Part shown: piece by piece, positions 7,832 to 13,270 of the stretch
How positions within the stretch are numbered: the stretch's first letter is position 1
Layout: each line of letters begins with the position of its first letter
DNA from: Hyphomicrobiales bacterium
GTDB taxonomy: Bacteria > Pseudomonadota > Alphaproteobacteria > Micropepsales > Micropepsaceae
Direction: 5' to 3'
DNA length: 13,270 nt
Assembly (NCBI GenBank): GCA_017849395.1
Contig: JAFIHO010000064.1
Coordinates: 1-13,270, forward strand
Notes under the pieces: generated by a model
The model's input: the letters and a program-made list of their open reading frames with translations, nothing else
Told to the model about the DNA's origin: nothing
Databases searched by the model: none
Position numbers and translations under genes: made by a program

Positions 7832-8511
7832 GGCGGCCCCGGCCTGTCGCGGCGCTGGGCAGCCCAGCGGCTGAGCTTCGTCAATTGTTCCGGGTAGAAT
7901 GCGAAGGCATTGCGGACAAGCCGGTCACCGCCCGGCGCGCGCAGCGCCGTCATGAGCTGGGTGTGCAGCATGGGCTCTTCCCACAGCAGCCGAGTCTGGC
8001 GCAGTGCCATCTGGTGGGTCTCCTGATCGAGATCGTACAGAAGATCCGCGGCCAGTTGAGTCCGCCATCCCGCGATCCAATAGTCGAACTGTGACAGCAG
8101 CAAAGACTGGTTGAGGGCGGCGACGCAGCCCTTCTTGTCGTCCGCCCTGCGGGCGTGGGCCAGCAGCAGCCAGCCGCGCGCCGACATAGGCGCATGCGTC
8201 AGGGCCTGTTCCAGCCGGCGCGTTTGGGATTCGGGGGGCTCTCCGGCCCGCATCGCCATCTCCGCCGCCGCGATCATTGCCTCGCCGTCCGCGGGATCGG
8301 CCTTGGAAAGGCTGTCCAATCCGTGCTGGTACTGGGCTTTGGGAAGGGTGATGCCCTGGAGCATGTAGTTCGGCACTGGAATGGCGCCGTCGACGGCGAC
8401 CCCGTTCGTCAGATGCGCGTATCCCAACCAGACAAGGACGGCGCCGATCACTGCGGGAAAAATTGCGAGGAGCCCTGACGCGGCAGAAAACTGTTTCGGC
8501 TCAGACGCCAT
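7828..8511 (-). CDS. Unrecognised membrane-anchored protein with TPR-like helical region
   Basis: I cannot assign this 227-residue protein to a named family. Residues 11-33 form one hydrophobic helix, so it is likely anchored in the inner membrane with the rest in the periplasm. Residues about 73-180 are helical and rich in Ala and Leu, with spacing that suggests two or three degenerate TPR units (GEAMIAAAEMAMRAG at 76-90; ARGWLLLAHARRADD at 111-125). The tail is basic and proline-containing. It starts 9 bp after the Wzc-like stop codon and overlaps the next gene by 4 bases, so it is inside the co-polymerase/polymerase operon. Inference: it may be an accessory subunit of the polymerase, supplying the TPR part that other O-antigen ligase family proteins carry in the same chain. 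Confidence 0.75.
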   Translation of the reverse strand: MASEPKQFSAASGLLAIFPAVIGAVLVWLGYAHLTNGVAVDGAIPVPNYMLQGITLPKAQYQHGLDSLSKADPADGEAMIAAAEMAMRAGEPPESQTRRLEQALTHAPMSARGWLLLAHARRADDKKGCVAALNQSLLLSQFDYWIAGWRTQLAADLLYDLDQETHQMALRQTRLLWEEPMLHTQLMTALRAPGGDRLVRNAFAFYPEQLTKLSRWAAQRRDRPGPP

Positions 8512-8520
8512 GGGCGGCGA

Positions 8521-10725
8521 TCAACCCGCATAGTACTTATTGTACTGCTCGTAATCCTGATCGCCAAAATTGTAATAGTTGTACCGATCCGAATCAAGGC
8601 GGGTGAGCACGACGCCGGACACCAGGGCGCGCACATCCGAGAGGGAACGGATGGCGTTCGCGGACGCTTCGCGCGGGGTTTTTTCCCAGCGGATGGCGAA
8701 CAGAATCGTGTCGGCCACGCGGCTAAGAATCTTGGTGTCGTTCACCGGTAGCACCGGCGAGGAATCGATGACGACCAGATCGAACCGCTGTGACGCCGTG
8801 CGGACCAGCTGCTGCATGGCCTGGGAATTCAGGACGTCCGCCGGACTGACCGGAGGCGTAAGGCATGGCAGGATCAGCATCTGGGACTTGTCGTCTTGAA
8901 CAAGGCAGTCCTCGAGCCTTACGCTTCCGGTCAGGGCCTCGATCAGGCCGACCTTGGTGTCGCTCTTGATCAGTCTGCTGCCGACCGAGGGACGCCGCAG
9001 ATCGCCTTCCATCAGAAGCACCTTCTGTCCTGCCCGCGCAGCAAGCCGCGCCAGCGAGATGGCAACGGTGGTCTTGCCCTCGCCCGGCACGGAAGATGTC
9101 ACCAGGATGACTTTGGGCTGGCGGTCCAGATTCGAGAGGTTGAGGCCAAGTTGCAGCCCCCGTATCGCTTCGGCGAAGGCGGACATGGGCTTTTCGATTA
9201 CAAGCCCTGACGGATCGCCACTCGCGCCGACCTCCGGGACACTGGCGAGAACCGGCAGGCCAAGAACGCCTTCAACCTGCTGGCGTGTCCGGAAACCCGT
9301 GTCCAGCCGCTCGGATGCGAGCGCCAGAAGCAGGCCCAGCAACAGGCCCGCCGGTATGGAAACACCGATGGTCAGCCATTTCTTGGGGAAACTGGGGCTT
9401 TCGGGAATGGGCGCGAGCGAGATGATGCGGGCGCCCGGCGTTTCGATACCCTGACGGTTCTGGGTCTCGCTCAGGCGGCTCAGGAAGGATTCGTAAAGAG
9501 TCTTGGCGGATGTCGCGGCGGATTGCAGCGACGCAAGCTGAACGCCCGCCTTGTTCTCGGAAGCGCCGCGCGCCTCAAGCCCGGAAAGGCTGGATTGCAG
9601 TGAGCCGACATGGGCCGATGCGATGGCGACATCGTTGCGGGCGGAATCCACGATGCGCTGGACCTCCTCGCGAATCTTGGTCTCGATGTTGGATTTTTGC
9701 GCCTGCAGATCGAGGATCTTGGGGTGGCCAGGCAGGTAGCGGGTCGACAAATCCGCGAGCTGGCGGGTGATCTCAGCGTCCTGGGTGCGCAGCGACGCGA
9801 TCACCTGGGAGTTCATTGCGGCGGCGGAATTGTCCGCCCGTCCGGCGCGTGCCAGGGCGACAAGGCTGGAATAGGCCGCCTGCTTCTCGGCCAGCGAGGT
9901 CCTGGCCAGGATCAGCTGGGCGTTCAGGTCTGACGTCTGCTGGTTGACGATGGAACTGCCGTTCTGGTTCGTCGTGATGTTGTGCTCAGCCTTGTAGGAC
10001 TGCACCGCTGCGTCTGCGAGCTGGGACTTGCGCGACAGTTCCTGGATGCGGTCGGTCAGCCATCGCGTCGCCTTCTGGGTCGCATCAAACTTCGCGTTGA
10101 GCTGGTCTTCGACATACGCGTCCGCAACGGCATTCGCGATGCGTTGCGCCTTCACCCGATCCTGAGACTTGAAGGTCACGTTGATCGCGGTCGAAAGGCC
10201 GATCGGATCGACGCTGAGCCGGTCGAGGAATTTGTGGGTGATCCTGCTGCGCTCCAAATCCTGGCCTTCCGCCATGGCCAGCGCGCTCTGCGCGCCGGGG
10301 AACCAGTTGAAGGGGTTGAGGTAGCGAAGAGACGCGGTCCAGCCCTTGGGCGGCGCGAATTCCGGATCGTCGGCCAGCGCCAGCTTGTCAATCACGCGGT
10401 TGGCGAGTTCCAGCGAGGTGAGGATCTGGACCTGATTTTGGATCGTGGTGGGGTCCGAGCCAAGCCCCGAAAGCACGGCCGTCAAATCCTCAACATTGTT
10501 CCTGCGCTGATCGAGCATGACTACAGCGGTGGTGGAATAAAGCGGCGTCACCAGCACAACGAACATGGCCACCAGTGCCACGACTGCCAGTGCGGTCCCG
10601 AATACCAGCCTGCGCCGGACCTTCAGGGTCCGCTGAATCCCCACCAGGGTGAAGAGATTGTCCTCTTCGTCGCGGATGTCGAGGACCGGTTGTTCCTCGG
10701 CTGCAATGGGCTGTCCGATGTTCAT
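8521..10725 (-). CDS. Wzc/ExoP-like polysaccharide co-polymerase with BY-kinase domain
   Basis: This inner-membrane protein controls chain length and export and is probably a tyrosine autokinase. Numbered from the ATG at 10725 (734 residues): first membrane helix about 41-62; Wzz-type periplasmic region with long coiled-coil helices (about 215-420); proline-rich PIPESPSFPKK (439-449); second helix about 451-470; then a cytoplasmic kinase with Walker A SSVPGEGKTT (544-553), Walker A' VLLMEGDLRRP (569-579) and Walker B DLVVIDSSPV (649-658). The last 20 residues hold seven tyrosines, the usual autophosphorylation cluster. In Walker A' the common Asp is Glu, keeping the second Asp. An upstream in-frame ATG at 10761 would add 12 residues, but ACAGG touches that codon, whereas AGG lies 7 nt before 10725. 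Wzc of E. coli is about 720 residues, so this is full length. Confidence 0.95.
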   Translation of the reverse strand: MNIGQPIAAEEQPVLDIRDEEDNLFTLVGIQRTLKVRRRLVFGTALAVVALVAMFVVLVTPLYSTTAVVMLDQRRNNVEDLTAVLSGLGSDPTTIQNQVQILTSLELANRVIDKLALADDPEFAPPKGWTASLRYLNPFNWFPGAQSALAMAEGQDLERSRITHKFLDRLSVDPIGLSTAINVTFKSQDRVKAQRIANAVADAYVEDQLNAKFDATQKATRWLTDRIQELSRKSQLADAAVQSYKAEHNITTNQNGSSIVNQQTSDLNAQLILARTSLAEKQAAYSSLVALARAGRADNSAAAMNSQVIASLRTQDAEITRQLADLSTRYLPGHPKILDLQAQKSNIETKIREEVQRIVDSARNDVAIASAHVGSLQSSLSGLEARGASENKAGVQLASLQSAATSAKTLYESFLSRLSETQNRQGIETPGARIISLAPIPESPSFPKKWLTIGVSIPAGLLLGLLLALASERLDTGFRTRQQVEGVLGLPVLASVPEVGASGDPSGLVIEKPMSAFAEAIRGLQLGLNLSNLDRQPKVILVTSSVPGEGKTTVAISLARLAARAGQKVLLMEGDLRRPSVGSRLIKSDTKVGLIEALTGSVRLEDCLVQDDKSQMLILPCLTPPVSPADVLNSQAMQQLVRTASQRFDLVVIDSSPVLPVNDTKILSRVADTILFAIRWEKTPREASANAIRSLSDVRALVSGVVLTRLDSDRYNYYNFGDQDYEQYNKYYAG

Positions 10726-10732
10726 GTATGAA

Positions 10733-10737
10733 CCTGT
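10733..10737 (-). promoter_or_regulatory. Ribosome binding site deciding the co-polymerase start
   Basis: ACAGG on the minus strand ends 7 nt before the ATG at 10725. The competing ATG at 10761 has ACAGG directly against it with no spacing, so the shorter protein is preferred. Confidence 0.6.
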
Positions 10738-10760
10738 CTGCGGGCATGCATCTTGGTACA

Positions 10761-10813
10761 TCCTGTACGCCGCCGCATCGCGCTCGCATGGATGGGTCGA
10801 TATGCGTACAGGA
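10761..10813. repeat. 10-bp perfect inverted repeat between beta-barrel and co-polymerase genes
   Basis: TCCTGTACGC (10761-10770) and GCGTACAGGA (10804-10813) are exact reverse complements separated by 33 nt. The left arm also takes part in a shorter dyad, GTACA-TCC-TGTAC (10756-10768). The structure lies between the stop of the beta-barrel gene (10830) and the start of the co-polymerase (10725). It may be a paired operator or an intra-operon mRNA stem that sets relative expression. No T-run follows, so an intrinsic terminator is unlikely. Confidence 0.55.
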
Positions 10814-10829
10814 CCACGTTTCGCATAGT

Positions 10830-12215
10830 CTAGATATGCAAATTCAGCGCCAAGGTTACCGTGTTATCATCGAAGACAATGAACGGCACATTGGACTTCC
10901 GGGCGCTGTAGTTAAAGCCGAGATCGGCGCTGATGTTGGAATTCACCAAATAGCGCCCTTTGATACCCGCCGCCGGATAATTATCCATGCGCGACAGACC
11001 CACGAAACTGCTGTTCCGATATGACGCATAACCCGTGACAATCACATTGCGCAACAACTCATAATCGGCACTGAGCCGGATGGATTTGTTGTCGGTTGCG
11101 GACGCCAGATAGATCGTGATGTCGGAAATCTGTCGCATGGCGTTCAGGTGCAACGTCAGCAGCGGCGTGGCGTAATAATCCAGCGCGATACCGAAATCGA
11201 TGCCGGATACGTCGGGCAGCGGCAAAGGAACGTTCTTGGCGTAATGTTGTTCCAAGTAACCTAGGAAAATCTCACCCGCGATCAGGTGGCTTAGCTGCAC
11301 ATTCAGACCGCCATTGATGCGGAAGCCATTCGACGAGCGGTGCAGGCCGCCCCGGTCGAAGAAGCGATCAAAACTGCGGCTGTCGTACAAAACCTTCACG
11401 AAGCCGGAATAACCGGGCGAGAAGTTGTAGAGTATCTTTCCATAGGTCTGGACCACCGTCTCGTCGCGGTCGGCGTTGCTGAAATTGGGGAAGCCGATGA
11501 GGTAGGTGGTACCCCAGTTGAAACGATCAACGCTGACGCCGGCGCCGAAGCCCAGGGCGCCCGGCGTGTATGTCGCAGTCATCTCTCCATGGGTCTTAAA
11601 GAAGCGCACCGGAGCAACCTGACCGCCCACGACGTTGGGCGATTCCAGATTCTCGTGATAGAGGCCGTAGCTGCCCAGCGCCGAAAGCGTCATGGCGCGG
11701 GAGATATCGTAGCGGCCGTCCGAACCGATATTCCAGTCAGTCAGGTTCAGATTGCCGGACCGAACATAATTGAAATTGTCCACGCCGCCATAGATCTCAA
11801 AGAAATGCCGTCCCCACTGCGACTGCAGCCGCATGGTCGGGGTCTGTTCGAAATAAATGTCGGATGTGGTGGGAGAACGCCGGCGTACATTGTCGTCAAA
11901 GCTGACCGAGCTGACCAAATTCGGAAACAGGCGAAAGGCGCCCAGGGGAACTCCCTTGGGATCATATTCGGGACGCAGCCTGTCCATCACGCCGACATCC
12001 TGCGCAGTCGTGCCGATATAGGCGGGCGGCGCGGCGCCGACCGGCATTTCCGCGCTGTTCGGCTGGGCAGGCTGCACCGCGACCTGGTTCGGTTGCGCCG
12101 CCAGGGTTTCCTGTTGCGCAAGCGCGGCCTGCGGTGCTGCAAACAGCAGCGCGCTAGCGGCGACGGCATTGCGTAATTCGCGCCTGTTGGCAGACGGCGC
12201 CCGAAACATCTTCAT
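10830..12215 (-). CDS. Outer-membrane beta-barrel protein (BBP2_2 / EpsL type) of the polysaccharide export operon
   Basis: This is a predicted outer-membrane beta-barrel that probably forms or supports the exit pore for the polymer. From the ATG at 12215 (461 residues), residues 1-33 are a signal peptide with a twin-Arg n-region, a hydrophobic core and ALA before the likely cut at 33/34. A Pro/Gln/Ala-rich linker runs to about 75. The block RPEYDPKGVPLGAFRLFPNL (81-100) followed by FDDNVRR (106-112) is characteristic of putative beta-barrel porin 2 and EpsL-like proteins in EPS operons. The rest alternates polar and hydrophobic residues with many aromatics, as in transmembrane strands, ending LALNLHI. 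The chosen start has GGGGA 8 nt upstream; a longer form from a TTG at 12251 has no such site. Neighbours are an OPX protein and a Wzc-like kinase, which fits export. Confidence 0.85.
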   Translation of the reverse strand: MKMFRAPSANRRELRNAVAASALLFAAPQAALAQQETLAAQPNQVAVQPAQPNSAEMPVGAAPPAYIGTTAQDVGVMDRLRPEYDPKGVPLGAFRLFPNLVSSVSFDDNVRRRSPTTSDIYFEQTPTMRLQSQWGRHFFEIYGGVDNFNYVRSGNLNLTDWNIGSDGRYDISRAMTLSALGSYGLYHENLESPNVVGGQVAPVRFFKTHGEMTATYTPGALGFGAGVSVDRFNWGTTYLIGFPNFSNADRDETVVQTYGKILYNFSPGYSGFVKVLYDSRSFDRFFDRGGLHRSSNGFRINGGLNVQLSHLIAGEIFLGYLEQHYAKNVPLPLPDVSGIDFGIALDYYATPLLTLHLNAMRQISDITIYLASATDNKSIRLSADYELLRNVIVTGYASYRNSSFVGLSRMDNYPAAGIKGRYLVNSNISADLGFNYSARKSNVPFIVFDDNTVTLALNLHI

Positions 12216-12223
12216 TCCATGCA

Positions 12224-12228
12224 TCCCC
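12224..12228 (-). promoter_or_regulatory. Ribosome binding site deciding the beta-barrel start
   Basis: GGGGA on the minus strand is 8 nt before the ATG at 12215. The in-frame ATG at 12224-12222 overlaps this site and the codons further upstream have no such motif, so 12215 gives the best start and places a normal signal peptide at the N-terminus. Confidence 0.55.
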
Positions 12229-12268
12229 AAAACACTTTTTATCATTAACAATCGCAGGGCATATCACG

Positions 12269-12907
12269 CTAGAGGTGCGTGCAAGAGGCCGTGAGGCATC
12301 CGCCCGACGCACCCGCGCCCCCGACAAACCCGCCGCCAAAACCAGCACCCAAGTTTCCGCCAGCGCCAGGATTAATTGCGCCGACCGGTGCCTGCCAGCG
12401 CCCCGCGATTCTGGCGAGCTTCGGATAAGTCAGTTCAATGGCAGCAATCTGGTAGGCGATCACTTCCTCGACCCTGCCCTCGATGGCGATCGTCTGAGCG
12501 ATAGCGGTGGCGGCGACGCGACAATCAAGGATCGGATTTCCGCCATCGCCCTTGCAGCTTTCCGGCGCCAGCGTCACCGAGGCCGACGCCATGGCCGTTC
12601 CGATCTGGGCCGAACTGGCGCCGGCAATTTCCGCCAGGGTAATCACATTCGAGGCGATGGACGCCGCGGAATCGGGACCATTGCTGGCCACGGCACGAAG
12701 GATGGTCTGCGAGATCGCGGTTTTGATAAAACCATCGTTACCCTTGGCGGAACGAATGGAATCGATGAGCGAAGTACGCAGATTTTGCGCCGCCGCAAGG
12801 CTGAGTGGAGTCATACCCATGGTTTGCGCGTGGCTAGGGCTGGAGAAAAACACACACGCCGTCAAAACGGTGCCGGTCCAAAAGGGCCAGGTTGCGCGAG
12901 ACAACAT
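12269..12907 (-). CDS. Secreted protein of unknown function with Gly-rich C-terminus
   Basis: I do not recognise this 212-residue protein. Residues 1-27 form a signal peptide (core VLTACVFFSS, cut after SHA). Residues about 33-170 are Ala-rich and mostly helical, with Cys118 and Cys129 that could form a disulfide around an 11-residue loop. Residues about 175-203 are Gly-rich, and the chain ends with another cysteine pair (204 and 209). The ATG at 12907 has AGGGA 6 nt upstream, so the gene looks real. It lies between the OPX gene and the beta-barrel gene on the same strand (53 bp to the next gene), so a periplasmic or outer-membrane role in the same export apparatus is a fair inference. It has no lipoprotein lipobox at the cut site. 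Confidence 0.75.
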   Translation of the reverse strand: MLSRATWPFWTGTVLTACVFFSSPSHAQTMGMTPLSLAAAQNLRTSLIDSIRSAKGNDGFIKTAISQTILRAVASNGPDSAASIASNVITLAEIAGASSAQIGTAMASASVTLAPESCKGDGGNPILDCRVAATAIAQTIAIEGRVEEVIAYQIAAIELTYPKLARIAGRWQAPVGAINPGAGGNLGAGFGGGFVGGAGASGGCLTASCTHL

Positions 12908-12913
12908 GTACTT

Positions 12914-12918
12914 TCCCT
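12914..12918 (-). promoter_or_regulatory. Ribosome binding site of the secreted unknown protein
   Basis: AGGGA on the minus strand lies 6 nt before the ATG at 12907. It supports translation of this unrecognised gene and fixes its start. Confidence 0.6.
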
Positions 12919-13039
12919 ACCACTGCCAGCGATACCCCCTCCTTAAGGCTTAATTCGCAATTGCAAAAAACTTACGGCACTAGGGGGCTATGTACAATAG
13001 AGCTTGGGAGAATAGGGCAGGAGATTAACTTTTCTAGTT

Positions 13040-13060
13040 GGTAAACTTCTATAGGTAAAC
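13040..13060. repeat. Tandem GGTAAAC direct repeat with 14-bp period
   Basis: GGTAAAC occurs at 13040-13046 and again at 13054-13060, separated by TTCTATA. It lies in the 170-bp gap between the OPX gene and the secreted-protein gene. Such spaced direct repeats can be response-regulator sites, but no regulator can be named and chance is possible. No convincing -35/-10 pair was found in this gap. Confidence 0.3.
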
Positions 13061-13094
13061 GGAGCGCACCTGGGAACTTAGAAAAAGCGCTCCG
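13060..13094 (-). terminator. Possible stem-loop across the OPX stop codon
   Basis: CGGAGCGC and GCGCTCCG form a perfect 8-bp inverted repeat with a 19-nt loop that contains the OPX stop codon (13078-13080). Read in the direction of transcription, only TTTACC follows, so it is a weak or partial terminator at best. It could instead mark an mRNA processing or attenuation point that lowers expression of the genes that follow. Confidence 0.4.
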
Positions 13095-13270
13095 GAACCC
13101 GCACGATGTCACCGGGATTAACCGTAGTGGCCATGCTGGCGGGAACTTTTTCTTCCTGAGAACTGCCAATTCGCCGGATGTACACATTCCCTTCGCTTGC
13201 GCGATAGGTGAAACCACCGGCCAGCGCCACCGCGCCCAGGACATTGAGCCCGTTGCGATAGGGATATTCG
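13078..13270 (-). CDS. Polysaccharide export protein (OPX, Wza/GumB family), C-terminal fragment
   Basis: The last 63 codons of a gene that continues beyond the right edge. The translation begins EYPYRNGLNVLGAVALAGGF, continues through a YIRR block, and ends NPGDIVRVPERFF before TAA. This is the end of an SLBB domain as found in periplasmic/outer-membrane polysaccharide export proteins, which form the ring that conducts the polymer across the periplasm. The N-terminal signal and the Poly_export domain are outside the window. The chain ends right after the VPERFF block, with no C-terminal amphipathic helix such as the one that spans the outer membrane in E. coli Wza, so it resembles the shorter GumB-like class. 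It probably heads or belongs to the export operon below it. The call is firm for the family; the full size is unknown. Confidence 0.88.
   Translation of the reverse strand, partial: EYPYRNGLNVLGAVALAGGFTYRASEGNVYIRRIGSSQEEKVPASMATTVNPGDIVRVPERFF

Noticed and set aside
9982..10731. 249-codon open frame on the plus strand
   Set aside because: Antisense to the co-polymerase gene, whose two membrane helices and kinase motifs are clear.
11340..12176. 278-codon open frame on the plus strand
   Set aside because: Antisense to the beta-barrel gene, which has a signal peptide, a ribosome site and family motifs.
12972..13244. 90-codon minus-strand frame at the right edge
   Set aside because: It overlaps the OPX fragment in another frame; the OPX frame gives the recognisable SLBB ending, and this one gives nothing.
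1..13270. tRNA, rRNA, CRISPR array or insertion sequence
   Set aside because: No cloverleaf-like segment, no regularly spaced repeats and no transposase motifs or long terminal inverted repeats were seen on reading; a tool search was not possible.

Overview
The window is a GC-rich stretch of an exopolysaccharide or capsule biosynthesis locus. It looks proteobacterial, most likely from an alphaproteobacterium. That placement rests on codon composition and on the type of export genes present; no rRNA or other phylogenetic marker is in view. Nearly all coding is on the minus strand, so the locus reads from the right edge to the left.

Right block (13270 down to 6398, minus strand, tightly spaced): the C-terminal end of a polysaccharide export protein (OPX/Wza/GumB type, cut by the window edge); a small secreted protein of unknown function; an outer-membrane beta-barrel protein of the BBP2_2/EpsL type; a Wzc/ExoP-like co-polymerase fused to a BY-kinase with a tyrosine-rich tail; a membrane-anchored helical-repeat protein that I do not recognise; and an O-antigen ligase/Wzy-like polymerase that overlaps it by 4 bases. 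This resembles a complete polymerisation and trans-envelope export module.

Middle (5240-6394, plus strand): one GT4 glycosyltransferase. It converges on the polymerase gene with only 3 bp between the stop codons.

Left block (5005 down to 1638, minus strand): a second O-antigen ligase/Wzy-like protein, followed after 11 bp by an acyltransferase-3/SGNH protein that probably O-acetylates the glycan. A 311-bp AT-rich gap follows. It carries a good sigma70-like promoter and a dyad just upstream of the initiating sugar-phosphate transferase (244-1326), which therefore seems to have its own transcript. Positions 1-243 hold no gene I can support.

Proposed pathway: the PHPT enzyme loads the first sugar phosphate on undecaprenyl phosphate; the GT4 enzyme, with others outside the window, extends the unit; a flippase not seen here flips it; a Wzy-like protein polymerises it under control of the Wzc-like kinase; and the OPX protein plus the beta-barrel carry the polymer out. 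Points deserving attention are the OPX protein that ends without an outer-membrane helix next to a separate beta-barrel, two unrecognised proteins inside the export operon, two different polymerase/ligase genes, and several inverted repeats at gene junctions.
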